In this document: positions 35,528 through 43,293 of the stretch, piece by piece | Layout of the letters: each line of letters opens with the position of its first letter | How positions within the stretch are numbered: the first letter of the stretch is position 1 | Source: Streptosporangiales bacterium | Lineage (GTDB): Bacteria; Actinomycetota; Actinomycetes; Streptosporangiales; WHST01 | Assembly (NCBI GenBank): GCA_009379955.1 | Contig: WHST01000042.1 | Coordinates: forward strand, 1 to 45,771 | Direction: 5' to 3' | DNA: 45,771 nt | Made by a program: the position numbers and the translations under genes | Notes under the pieces: model-generated | Databases searched by the model: none | Told to the model about the DNA's origin: nothing | What the model saw: the letters and a program-made list of their open reading frames with translations, nothing else

Positions 35528-36130
35528 ATGGCACACCACAGCAACCGTCGCGGCTCAGCCGTCCTTCGGAAGCTCGGACTCGACGAGAATCCCTTGAGAC
35601 GCGGTAGCGACAGGATCCAGTCGTTCTCCTTGCTGGTAATCGGGCTCTTCATCGTGCTCGGCTGTGTGCTCGGAGTCCGCACCGGCCTATCCGTGTACGA
35701 GCATGAGCGGCAGGTCGAGATCGTCGACGCGCGTGACGGCTACCAGGTCATGGCGCGGGTTCTCGAGGTCTCCACCTCGGTCCCGACCGGCCGTGAAGGT
35801 GCTACGACGGCGCACATCACGCGTGTCACCTGGCAGGACGAACAGGGACGTGAACATATGGACACGATCACGGTACGCAAGGCCGACCGCCCGCACGGCG
35901 ACATCCGGCTCTGGATCGATGCCCGCGGAACCGCATCCGCCTCCCCACGATCCGCTGGGCGCACCTTGGGCCTGGCGTTCATGCAAGGACTCGGTGTGAC
36001 GTCATGGACAGCCATCGCCGCTGCGGTGGCGTACGTCGCAATCTGTGCCCTGCTGAACCTTCGCCGACGCCGTCAGTGGGACGACGAGTGGGTACTCGTC
36101 GAACCGCAATGGCGCCGCCAGGTGTTGTGA
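35528..36130 (+). CDS. Rv1733c-like membrane protein
   Basis: A 200-residue protein with two hydrophobic segments, about residues 34-56 (SLLVIGLFIVLGCVLGVRTGL) and 160-180 (WTAIAAAVAYVAICALLNL). An extracytoplasmic stretch lies between them with YQVMARVLEVS, ITRVTWQDEQGREHMDTITV and IRLWIDARG. The entry motif NPLRRGSDRIQSF matches the start of the M. tuberculosis DosR-regulon protein Rv1733c (NPLVRGTDRLE), and the topology is the same. The function of that family is unknown. Only a weak ribosome site precedes the ATG at 35528. GAPDH follows after 35 bp. Confidence 0.82.
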   Translation: MAHHSNRRGSAVLRKLGLDENPLRRGSDRIQSFSLLVIGLFIVLGCVLGVRTGLSVYEHERQVEIVDARDGYQVMARVLEVSTSVPTGREGATTAHITRVTWQDEQGREHMDTITVRKADRPHGDIRLWIDARGTASASPRSAGRTLGLAFMQGLGVTSWTAIAAAVAYVAICALLNLRRRRQWDDEWVLVEPQWRRQVL

Positions 36131-36165
36131 ACGATCCACATCTAGCGTCACGCAAGGAGCATGAG

Positions 36166-37167
36166 ATGACCACACGTGTGGCAGTCAACGGATTCGGTCG
36201 CGTCGGTAGGAGCTTCCTCCGTGCGGCGCGAGGCAGAGGGCTGGAGGTCGTCGCCGTCAACGACATCACTGACGGCGCCACGCTCGCCCACCTCCTCGCA
36301 TCCGACTCGACTCTCGGCGCCTACCCCGATCGAGTGGTCGCCGACGAGGGCGCTCTCCTGGTCGGTGACGCCAAGATCACCCTGCTGAACGAGTCGGATC
36401 CGAACCTCCTCGACTGGGAGTCCCTCGGCGTCGACATCGTCATCGAGGCGACGGGCCGGATGCGCACCGCGGACACCGCGAGCACCCACATCGCCCGCGG
36501 CGCTCGCAAGGTCCTGGTCTCGGCTCCCGGAAAGAACCTCGACTTCACCGCCGTCTACGGGATCAACCACACGGAGTACGACCCCGAACGACACCACCTG
36601 GTCTCGGCGGCTTCGTGCACGACGAACTGCGTGGTCCCGATGGTGACCGTTCTCCACCGTGCCTACGGGCTCGAAGCCGGCCTCATGACGACCGTCCATG
36701 CGTACACCAGCGACCAGTCCCTGCTCGACGGACCGCACAAGGACCCGCGCCGCGCCCGTGCCGCCGCGGTGAACATCATCCCCACGAGTACAGGCGCGGC
36801 GCGCACGGCTGGAGTGGTACTCCCCGAGCTCGCAGGACGGCTCGACGGCGTCGCCGTCCGCGTCCCGGTCGAGGACGGTTCGCTCACCGACCTGACACTG
36901 ATGCTCGACTCGTCCACCGACGCGGACGCAGTCAACGCCGAGTTCCAGCACGCCGCTGACGACGGCCTCGCAGGCATCCTCCGCTACAGCGAGGCGCCCC
37001 TGGTGTCCCGCGACATCATCGGCGACCCGGCGTCGTGTGTCTTCGACGCCTCCCTGACCCAGGCAATGGGGCGCCTCGTCAAGGTCTTCGGCTGGTACGA
37101 CAACGAGTACGGCTACTCGAGCCGACTCGTCGACATGGCGACCTACATGGGCCGCTTCCTTTCTTGA
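36166..37167 (+). CDS. gap: Glyceraldehyde-3-phosphate dehydrogenase (phosphorylating), type I
   Basis: A 333-residue glycolytic enzyme. The NAD-binding motif is NGFGRVGR at 8-15, with Asp33 in VNDITD indicating NAD. The catalytic Cys151 sits in SAASCTTNC, followed by MTTVHAYTSDQ, and the C-terminal WYDNEYGYSSR is intact. AAGGAG lies seven bases before ATG 36166. There is no pgk or tpiA neighbour, so this is probably not the housekeeping copy. Placement between an Rv1733c-like gene and a USP in the hypoxia island suggests an isoform for anaerobic glycolysis, which is inference. Confidence 0.96.
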   Translation: MTTRVAVNGFGRVGRSFLRAARGRGLEVVAVNDITDGATLAHLLASDSTLGAYPDRVVADEGALLVGDAKITLLNESDPNLLDWESLGVDIVIEATGRMRTADTASTHIARGARKVLVSAPGKNLDFTAVYGINHTEYDPERHHLVSAASCTTNCVVPMVTVLHRAYGLEAGLMTTVHAYTSDQSLLDGPHKDPRRARAAAVNIIPTSTGAARTAGVVLPELAGRLDGVAVRVPVEDGSLTDLTLMLDSSTDADAVNAEFQHAADDGLAGILRYSEAPLVSRDIIGDPASCVFDASLTQAMGRLVKVFGWYDNEYGYSSRLVDMATYMGRFLS

Positions 37168-37184
37168 GCACAGATGGAGCAGTC

Positions 37185-38054
37185 ATGACCGACGGAGACC
37201 GCCGACCCGTGGTGGTCGGCATCGACGAGACGACTGAGAGCCAGGCCGCCCTCGGCTGGGCGGTGGAGAAGGCGCGATCGGCCGGCGTTCCGCTGAGAGT
37301 CGTCACGGTCGACCCGGCAGCGCCCCCGCCGCTCGAGTTGGCCGACTCGGATGCCGTTGCATCGTCGGCCGCGTTACGGCAACGACACGACGCCGCCGTC
37401 GAGTACGCCCAAGGACAGCTCGGCCGGGAGAACGTCTCGGCCCGCCTCACGACCGGTCGACCGGCCAAGGTACTGGTCGCCGAAGCGCGACAGGCAGAGT
37501 TGCTGGTGGTCGGTTCGCGTGTCCGGTCGGCCACTTCCGCGATCGTCATGGGCTCGGTGGGAGCCGCGACCGTGGCTCATGCGGCATGTCCCGTGGTCGT
37601 GGTCAGGATCTCGACCGAGATTGCGCCGGCGGACCGGATCGTCGTCGGCATCGACGGTTCACACCAGTCCGATGCCGCCGTGCGGTTCGCCTTCGAGCAG
37701 GCAACCGAGCGTGGCGTCCCGGTCGCGGTGGTGCATTGCTGGCAGCCGTATGGGTACGTCGACCCCATCCGGTGGGAACACGGCGTCCTCGAAGCCGAAC
37801 AACAGCGGCGTCAAGACTGGATCAGACAGAACATCGCGCCACTGGCCAAGGAGTTCCCCGACGTGGAGCACACCGCGGAGCTTGTCGAGGGCCACACCTC
37901 TACCGAGCTCACCGAACGCTCCCGTAGGGCGTCGCTCGTCGTCGTCGGGTCTCGGGGTCACGGCGGCTTCGCGGGCCTCCTCCTCGGCTCGGTCAGCCAG
38001 AACCTCCTGCACCACGCGCGGTGCACCGTCGCGGTCGTGAAGGCACGGCCGTAG
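37185..38054 (+). CDS. Universal stress protein, tandem two-domain
   Basis: A 289-residue protein with two Usp domains: PVVVGIDETTESQAALGWAV with loop GSRVRSATSAIVMGSVG, and RIVVGIDGSHQSDAAVRFAFE with the canonical loop GSRGHGGFAGLLLGS. The first motif has E-T instead of GS and a less regular loop, so the second domain is the better ATP binder. It starts 17 bp after gap and ends 29 bp before the cNMP-binding gene, so the three look co-transcribed. Confidence 0.93.
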   Translation: MTDGDRRPVVVGIDETTESQAALGWAVEKARSAGVPLRVVTVDPAAPPPLELADSDAVASSAALRQRHDAAVEYAQGQLGRENVSARLTTGRPAKVLVAEARQAELLVVGSRVRSATSAIVMGSVGAATVAHAACPVVVVRISTEIAPADRIVVGIDGSHQSDAAVRFAFEQATERGVPVAVVHCWQPYGYVDPIRWEHGVLEAEQQRRQDWIRQNIAPLAKEFPDVEHTAELVEGHTSTELTERSRRASLVVVGSRGHGGFAGLLLGSVSQNLLHHARCTVAVVKARP

Positions 38055-38083
38055 TCAGCAGCCAGATCGGTGAGGAGACAGCG

Positions 38084-38578
38084 ATGACCGAGAACCCGGC
38101 CACCAGCCATGTCCCAGGCAGTGCGCTGACGCGCCACGCATTCTTCAGGGCGATGGCCCCGGAGCACGTCGAACGTCTTGCCGAGGTGACAAGAAGGACC
38201 CGCCTTCCCGCAAGGACCCGCATTTTCGACGAGGGCGGAGTCGCGGACCGTTTCTGGCTGATCGAAGCCGGTGCCGTGGCACTCGACCTCGTCATCCCCG
38301 GCCGAGGACACGCCGTGATCGACACTCTGGTCATGGGTGACGTCCTCGGCTGGTCGTGGCTCTTCACGCCGTACCGGTGGCGGTTCGGCGCCGTCACCAA
38401 AGGGCCGTTCCAGGCGCTGGAACTGGACGGGAGGGCGGTGCGGGCGATGTGCGCGGACGACGCCTCGCTCGGATACGACCTGACCCAGCGTTTCCTCGCC
38501 ATCGCCCTGCATCGCCTGCAGAGCACGCGGATCAGGCTCATCGAGCTCTACGCCACGCCATCGGAGTACCACGACTGA
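38084..38578 (+). CDS. Stand-alone cyclic nucleotide-binding domain protein
   Basis: A 164-residue protein that is almost only a CRP-type cNMP-binding beta-roll: FFRAMAPEHVERLAEVTRRTRL, then TRIFDEGGVADRFWLIEAGAVALDL and GDVLGWSWLFTPYRWRFGAVT. A C-terminal helix (RFLAIALHRLQSTRIRLIELY) follows where CRP has its dimer helix. No helix-turn-helix is present, so it cannot act as an ordinary CRP. The phosphate-binding cassette reads GDVLGWSWLFTPYRW rather than GE(L/I)AL...RxA, so cAMP binding is uncertain. GAGGAG precedes ATG 38084. It sits between two USP genes. Confidence 0.88.
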   Translation: MTENPATSHVPGSALTRHAFFRAMAPEHVERLAEVTRRTRLPARTRIFDEGGVADRFWLIEAGAVALDLVIPGRGHAVIDTLVMGDVLGWSWLFTPYRWRFGAVTKGPFQALELDGRAVRAMCADDASLGYDLTQRFLAIALHRLQSTRIRLIELYATPSEYHD

Positions 38579-38685
38579 GGAGGCTCGACGACGTCCTGGT
38601 GTCCACCAGCGTCGTGACGTCTGCCGGTGCCCGCCGAGCAGTGACCACCGCCACGGTCGACATGTATCAACGAGACGGAGGGATC

Positions 38686-39567
38686 ATGACTGCGACGTCC
38701 GACCGGCCGCTGGTGGTCGGCATCGATGAGGCTCCCCAGAGCCAGCTCGCCCTACGGTGGGCGATCGAGGAAGCGAGATCCCGCGGATGCCCGCTGCACA
38801 TCGTGTCGGTGTACGAGCTCACGACGCGTCCACTCGAATACGAGCTGGTGAGCCAGCTCGGCGCGCAATCCACGCTGCGTGACCGCTTCGACGAGGCCGT
38901 CGCCTTCGCCTTCGAGCGCCTCGGCGCCGATCGCGTCTCCCACGCATACGTCGCCGGGCATCCGGCTCAGGTGCTGCTCAACGAAGCCGCTTCGGCGGCC
39001 GCCCTGGTGGTCGGCTCCACATCACGGTCTCCCGCGGCCGCGGTCCTGATCGGCTCGGTCAGCGGCGCGGTCGCGGCACACGCCCGCTGCCCGGTCGTCG
39101 TGGTACGCGCGGCGCCGGCGGGACCGGCGGCCGGACCGGTCGTCGTCGGCATGGACAGCTCACCTCACTCCGACCAGGCGGCACGGGTCGCGTTCGAGCA
39201 GGCACACGGCCGTGGCCTTCCCCTCAAGGTCGTCCACTGTTCGAGCCCTCTCCCCGGATACGCCGATCCCGGCAAGTCACCAGGCGGTATCCTCGCCGAC
39301 GAGCCGGACGGCCGCGAGAGGTGGATCGAGGAACGCCTGGCTCCTCTCCGTAAGGACCACCCGGACGTGCGCGTCTCCCTCCATCTCGTCGAGGGGAGGC
39401 CCGCGGACGAGCTCATCGCGTGCTCGGCGCACGCGACCATCGTTGTCGTCGGCAGCCGCGGACACGGAGGCATCGGCGGCCTCCTGCTCGGATCCGTCAG
39501 TCAGGCGCTCCTGCACCACGCCCGTTGCACGGTCATCGTCGCCAAGGACGTGCTCTCACCGAGGTGA
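38686..39567 (+). CDS. Universal stress protein, tandem two-domain
   Basis: A 293-residue paralogue of the protein at 37185: PLVVGIDEAPQSQLALRWAI with loop GSTSRSPAAAVLIGSVS, then PVVVGMDSSPHSDQAARVAFE with the canonical loop GSRGHGGIGGLLLGS. The two paralogues share the odd GIDE first motif and flank the cNMP-binding gene, so they probably arose by local duplication. ACGGAGGG lies before the ATG at 38686. Behind it begins a region of decayed genes. Confidence 0.93.
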   Translation: MTATSDRPLVVGIDEAPQSQLALRWAIEEARSRGCPLHIVSVYELTTRPLEYELVSQLGAQSTLRDRFDEAVAFAFERLGADRVSHAYVAGHPAQVLLNEAASAAALVVGSTSRSPAAAVLIGSVSGAVAAHARCPVVVVRAAPAGPAAGPVVVGMDSSPHSDQAARVAFEQAHGRGLPLKVVHCSSPLPGYADPGKSPGGILADEPDGRERWIEERLAPLRKDHPDVRVSLHLVEGRPADELIACSAHATIVVVGSRGHGGIGGLLLGSVSQALLHHARCTVIVAKDVLSPR

Positions 39568-39604
39568 GAGCCGACCTCGGGGACGTCGACATCGGAGGAC
39601 GCCC

Positions 39605-39940
39605 TCACGCACCCCGGTCGAGGTCGATCACCTCGTCCACCTGATCGAGTCTCGCGAGGCGGTGCGTTTAGGAACAGGACGGTCCGTCCCTCGGTCACGG
39701 CGAGCGGTCGTCGGTGATTGCGGTGGCGGTCGGTTCTTCCAGGTGCTCAGTGGGCTCGTCCGGGACGAGTACGGGGAAGTCGGCGAGGAGTGCGCGGGCG
39801 AGGTTGAGTCGTTGCCGTTCACCGCCTGAGAGACGGGAGCCGTGCTCGCCGACGAACGTGTCCAGGCCCCGACGGCATGTGTACGACCACCGGCAGCAAC
39901 CGCGCGCGACGCAGCGCGTCGACGAGCTCGTCCTCGGTGG
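39605..39940 (-). pseudogene. Remnant of CydC-type ABC exporter, C-terminal ATPase part
   Basis: Read on the minus strand from 39940, the translation is [19 protein letters not shown]. After a frameshift comes [20 protein letters not shown] with the ABC signature, then [23 protein letters not shown] (Walker B, with Leu replaced by Pro). Two more shifts lead to [10 protein letters not shown] and ARLDQVDEVIDLDRGA with a natural stop at 39605-39607. This is the end of the thiol/heme exporter subunit CydC that supports cytochrome bd. At least three frame changes make it non-functional. Upstream it joins directly a phosphoketolase fragment. Confidence 0.78.
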
Positions 39941-40252
39941 CGCCCGACGTGTGGATACACCTCGCTGTACGTGCCCTCCAGCCCCGCGTTCGCCGCCGCA
40001 GGGCAACCATGACCCCGCCGCACCACGTAGATCATGTCCAGGTGCCGCGCCGCAATTCAGCCGGTTCAGAAGGCGTAACAGAAGTTGAGGGCCCGTACTC
40101 GAAAGACCGAGAAGCCGTGGCTTGACGTGCTCAGGACGCAACGGCTCGCGTAGCAACTGGTTGTCCAGCAGGTAGATCTGGCCCACCGAGAGGTAGCTCG
40201 CCGCCCGCCAGCACCCGTCGATCCTGCACACGTCCTCGCTGTCCAGCCCCAT
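39941..40252 (-). pseudogene. Remnant of phosphoketolase N-terminus
   Basis: From the ATG at 40252 the minus strand reads [20 protein letters not shown] and [17 protein letters not shown]. After a shift comes RALNFCYA, and after another [16 protein letters not shown] and [12 protein letters not shown]. These are consecutive N-terminal blocks of xylulose-5-phosphate/fructose-6-phosphate phosphoketolase. About 700 residues are missing and the sequence changes to CydC within one codon at about 39940. The fragment cannot make an enzyme. Confidence 0.78.
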
Positions 40253-40365
40253 GACGACTCACCCTCGTGCAGGCAGGCAACCGAAGGCAGCGCCGAATGT
40301 TCTGGCCAGCGATCCCTCGACTCCACCACGTTCACCGCGGGTCCGGCTGCGAGATCAACGAAATG

Positions 40366-40737
40366 TCACGGGGTCGCGTCGAGCGGCTGCCGGTCGCGTT
40401 CCTCGCAGAACTCGCGCACCGCAGCGTAAGCACGGGCACCGTACACCGTCGCGGGCCCGCCGTTCATCAGGAAGGTGACACCGATGGCCTCCGCCGCCTC
40501 CAGAGGGGTGGCGCCCGCCTGAACCGCCGCGTGCGCGTGCGCGGCGATGCACCCGTCGCACTCCTTGCTCACCGCGATCGCCAGCGCGATCAGTTCCTTC
40601 GTCCCGGTGTCGAGAACGCCGGCGGCCAGCGCCGCGTCGTGCAGCTCCCGGTACCCCCGATAGACATCGGGAATCGCACGCCTGAGCTCGCTCGTGTGTG
40701 GCCGAAGCTCGTCCCTCACCGCCATGCCGTATGCCAT
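40366..40737 (-). CDS. AhpD-like carboxymuconolactone decarboxylase family protein
   Basis: A 123-residue all-helical protein. The redox motif is Cys60-x-x-Cys63 with His67 (KECDGCIAAHAHAAVQAGAT), as in AhpD-type peroxidase partners. RRAIPDVYRGYRELHDAAL and KELIALAIAVS precede it, and EAIGVTFLMNGGPATVYGARAY follows. It could reduce a thiol or disulfide partner. ATG 40737 has GGAGAG six bases upstream; ATG 40755 overlaps the dsrE stop but lacks a good site. It is the last gene of the sulfur cassette. Confidence 0.9.
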   Translation of the reverse strand: MAYGMAVRDELRPHTSELRRAIPDVYRGYRELHDAALAAGVLDTGTKELIALAIAVSKECDGCIAAHAHAAVQAGATPLEAAEAIGVTFLMNGGPATVYGARAYAAVREFCEERDRQPLDATP

Positions 40738-40754
40738 GATCTGCTCTCCGATCA

Positions 40755-41213
40755 TCAGGTGAAGACGATCTGGCCGCCGTCGGCCAGGTCGTACAACTCG
40801 CCGACGGTGATGATGCCCTTGACGTGCTCGACGAAGTCGTCCTCGCCGTAACCGAACAGGTCGACCGACGCCTTGCATGCGTATAATCCGGCACCGGTAT
40901 CCGCGATCATCTCGACGAACTCCGGCACCGGCGGGATGTCGAGAGTGTCCATCTTCCGACCCAGGTAGCGGGTCATCAGCGCGGACACCCCCGGCACCGC
41001 GCCGGCCAACGTTGGCAGGTGGAGGCCAGGGTTCCCGACAGTCGCCAGCTTGATGCGCTGTTGTCGCCCGCGGTGAATGGCGTCCAGCCCGAAGAACGTG
41101 AAGAACAGGTTCGCGTCGATGCCCTCGGCGCGCGCCCCGTTCGCCATGATCAGGCCCGGGTAGACGCCGTCGAGCGAGCCCTTGGAGATGATGATGGATA
41201 TCTTGTCGATCAT
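40755..41213 (-). CDS. DsrE2-type sulfur-carrier family protein
   Basis: A 152-residue DsrE/DsrF-fold protein. The start ISIIISKGSLDGVYPGLIMAN, then LFFTFFGLDAIHRGR, LDIPPVPEFVEMI and GLYACKASVDLFG match DsrE2-like proteins. Cys113 in LYACKAS is the likely persulfide-carrying residue. These proteins pass sulfane sulfur between carriers in the cytoplasm. It lies between the tusE/dsrC-like and AhpD-like genes: 13 bp after the first, and overlapping or 17 bp ahead of the second depending on its start. No dsrAB, hdr or tusBCD genes are present in the window. Confidence 0.9.
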   Translation of the reverse strand: MIDKISIIISKGSLDGVYPGLIMANGARAEGIDANLFFTFFGLDAIHRGRQQRIKLATVGNPGLHLPTLAGAVPGVSALMTRYLGRKMDTLDIPPVPEFVEMIADTGAGLYACKASVDLFGYGEDDFVEHVKGIITVGELYDLADGGQIVFT

Positions 41214-41226
41214 CGTTTCGCCCTTG

Positions 41227-41544
41227 TCAGATGCAGCCGCGTGGCTTGGGGATGCCGGCGATCCGCGCGGCGAGCTTCGCCGGTCCCTTTGGGAAGAGCT
41301 GGTAGAGCTCCTTGATGGTCACGCCCGAGGACCGCGCAAGCGCGCGGACGTTCGGGCCGGTGCCGTTCTGCTCGTACTGGTAGCGCATGTGCTTGACGAC
41401 CTGCCAGTGCTGCTCGGTGAGCCTTTCGATGCCGTACTCGCGGGCCAGCTCGGAAGTCATCTCCTCGCGCCACTGCCCCGGTTCGGTGAAAAATCCCTCG
41501 TCGTTCACGGTCACCGCGGTTCCCGCGTACACCTTCTCGGGCAT
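41227..41544 (-). CDS. TusE/DsrC-family sulfur relay protein
   Basis: A 105-residue protein: VTVNDEGFFTEPGQWREEMTSELAREYGIERLTEQHW, then VVKHMRYQYEQNGTGPNVRALAR and a C-terminal LYQLFPKGPAKLAARIAGIPKPRGCI. The penultimate Cys104 is the conserved sulfur-carrying residue. The second Cys of true DsrC (in KACKIAG) is replaced (KLAARIAG), so it is TusE-like and cannot form the DsrC intramolecular trisulfide. It presumably accepts persulfide from the DsrE2-like protein or the SQR-like enzyme. GGAGGAAGC precedes the ATG. Only 9 bp separate it from the flavoprotein gene. Confidence 0.93.
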   Translation of the reverse strand: MPEKVYAGTAVTVNDEGFFTEPGQWREEMTSELAREYGIERLTEQHWQVVKHMRYQYEQNGTGPNVRALARSSGVTIKELYQLFPKGPAKLAARIAGIPKPRGCI

Positions 41545-41553
41545 GCTTCCTCC

Positions 41554-42810
41554 TCACTGCCGTGATGCGCCGGTCAGCGCATCGAAGTCCTTACCCGTCC
41601 GTGGCATCGCGGCCGTGATCCCCGGGATGGAACGGCCGGGCAGCAGCGCGCGCCAGTAGAACGACTGGAACATGAGCTTGCCGAGGTGGTTGAGCCTGGA
41701 CTCACGCAGCAGCGGCAGTCCCACCCGAGACGGGAAACGACCGGGCAACGGCTCTGTGTCGTAGTTGAAGTCGATGAGCATCGCCTTGCCGAAGCCGGTC
41801 TCGACGAAACAGTTGGTGTGCCCGTCGAAGCGGGATGCCAGCGGCTCGCCCGCGAGGTGTCGCACGACGTTGTCCACCAGCACCTCGCCCTCGAAGTGCG
41901 CGACAGAGCCGGCCTTGGACGTCGGGATCGCGGCGGCGTCGCCGATGACGAAGATGTCCGGCCGGACCTTCGACTGCAGCGTCGACTCGTCCGTTGGCAC
42001 GAAGTCGAGCTCGTCGCCCAGTCCCGGCGACCTACCGACGTACTCCTCGCCGCTGTGCACCGGGACGACGACGGCTAGGTCGAACTCGACCGTTCGCTCG
42101 TCGAACGAGACCAGCCGTCCTGCCTCGCCGTCGACCTGACCGGTATTGAACTCGGTCACCAGCTCGATGCCCTTCTCCTCCAGCAGGCCGGCAAGGGTGC
42201 GTGTCGCGACGGGCTTGGTGAACGCTCCGTCGAGTGGCGTGACGTAGGTGAGCCGGACCCTGTCGCGGATTCCGCGGTCACGCAAATACCAGTCAGCGAG
42301 GAAGCAGAACTCCAGCGGTGCCACCGGACACTTGATCGGCATGTCGACGACGTTCACGACGAGGTGCCCACCGTCGAACGTCGGTAGCGCGGAAGCCAGC
42401 GCAGTCGCACCGTCGAGGTCGTAGAACGTATGGACGGTCTCGTGCCATCCCGGACCGTGGAGACCCTCGGTTTCCTCTGGAACGAGCCGTGTCCCGCTGG
42501 CGATGACGAGCACGTCGTAGCCGAGCACCGTGCCGTCGAGCAGCTGCACGTGCCGGTCGTCGACGTCGACACGGTCGACCGCTCCGCACCGGTAGTCCAC
42601 GCCGTCGCGGAGCTGCTGTTGCCGCGGCCGGACGATCTTCTCCGGCACGGCGAGCCCGAAGGGAACCAACAGCAGGCCGGGCTGGTAGACGTGACGGTCG
42701 TCCCGGTCGACCACGGTGATCCTGGCGTCGTCGCCGAGCTTCCGGCGAAGCCGGTTGGCCACCGATGTGCCGCCGGTGCCCCCGCCAAGAATCACGATGC
42801 GCCGTTCCAT
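41554..42810 (-). CDS. Sulfide:quinone oxidoreductase-like FAD-dependent oxidoreductase
   Basis: A 418-residue two-dinucleotide-fold flavoprotein. The FAD motif is RIVILGGGTGGTSVANRLRR at the N-terminus, with acidic Asp35 in VVDRDD. LGYDVLVIASGTRLVPEE is the second FAD block and KVRPDIFVIGDAAAIPTSKAGSVAHFEG the third. Redox Cys candidates are Cys161 (MPIKCPVAPLEFCFLADW) and Cys169, plus a later one in HTNCFVETG. FNYDTEPLPGRFPSRVG is typical of SQR-like enzymes. With the sulfur carriers behind it, oxidation of sulfide or a persulfide with electrons to quinone is likely. First gene of the cassette; a DosR-like box ends 36 bp upstream. Confidence 0.88.
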   Translation of the reverse strand: MERRIVILGGGTGGTSVANRLRRKLGDDARITVVDRDDRHVYQPGLLLVPFGLAVPEKIVRPRQQQLRDGVDYRCGAVDRVDVDDRHVQLLDGTVLGYDVLVIASGTRLVPEETEGLHGPGWHETVHTFYDLDGATALASALPTFDGGHLVVNVVDMPIKCPVAPLEFCFLADWYLRDRGIRDRVRLTYVTPLDGAFTKPVATRTLAGLLEEKGIELVTEFNTGQVDGEAGRLVSFDERTVEFDLAVVVPVHSGEEYVGRSPGLGDELDFVPTDESTLQSKVRPDIFVIGDAAAIPTSKAGSVAHFEGEVLVDNVVRHLAGEPLASRFDGHTNCFVETGFGKAMLIDFNYDTEPLPGRFPSRVGLPLLRESRLNHLGKLMFQSFYWRALLPGRSIPGITAAMPRTGKDFDALTGASRQ

Positions 42811-42845
42811 ACTTTCAGTCTTCGGCGCGGGTCCGGCCCCACCCA

Positions 42846-42881
42846 GAGCCGATGGTCCCGCACGATCGGGGCGAACGGCGT
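42846..42881. promoter_or_regulatory. DosR-type box upstream of SQR-like cassette
   Basis: On the plus strand GAGCCG-AT-GGTCCC (42846-42859) has a perfect GGTCCC half; GGGGCG-AA-CGGCGT starts 22 bp further from the gene at 42868. The proximal core is 35 bp from the ATG at 42810. The site lies in sequence beyond the decayed lipoprotein fragment. Confidence 0.55.
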
Positions 42882-42947
42882 AACCTCGTGGGCGCGGTTC
42901 TCCGGTCGCCCACGTCCCCGCGAGGCACCGGGGCCGCCGAGTCTTGC

Positions 42948-43040
42948 GGGCCCGGAGAAGACGACGGCGATGCCGAGGATGAAGCCGAAGTCGTACCAGT
43001 TCCCGTTGTTGTGCACCTCATAGAGGCTCACATCGGAGGC
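42948..43040 (-). pseudogene. Remnant of the VHNNGNWYDFGF lipoprotein
   Basis: The minus strand reads SDVSLYEVHNNGNWYDFGF then ILGIAVVFSGP, nearly identical to the intact lipoprotein at 8714 from its SDVSIYEV onward. The signal peptide half is missing, and the frame is continuous with a narH fragment, not with its own start. It is a fused duplicate piece. Confidence 0.8.
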
Positions 43041-43052
43041 CGCCACCGGTGG

Positions 43053-43280
43053 ACCGGCGGCCTCGGCGACCGACTCGTCCGGCGGCTCGCCGAGGTTGAC
43101 TGCGCGCATGTACGCGCATGGTGGCGAGTTTCGCAGGACGCGGCGGACGGACTCGGGATCGCCGGCGGTGCACGGCTCGCCCAGGTACTCGACCGGGATG
43201 CGCACCGCGTCGACCCCGCCGAACAGGTTGTCCGCGTTCTCACCGTCGTGCCCTGTGTCGGTGAGCGCGTCGACGAGCGT
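43053..43280 (-). pseudogene. Remnant of a second narH
   Basis: The minus strand encodes TLVDALTDTGHDGENADNLF, GGVDAVRIPVEYLGEPCTAG and MRAVNLGEPPDESVAEAAG. This is one internal segment of NarH (the intact copy at 1849 has VDALSGTGHDGEDADNLF and MRAVNLGDAPDESVAAAVG). All Fe-S cysteines are lacking. After AAG it runs in frame into the lipoprotein remnant. Confidence 0.82.
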
Positions 43281-43293
43281 GTGGAGCAACTGG

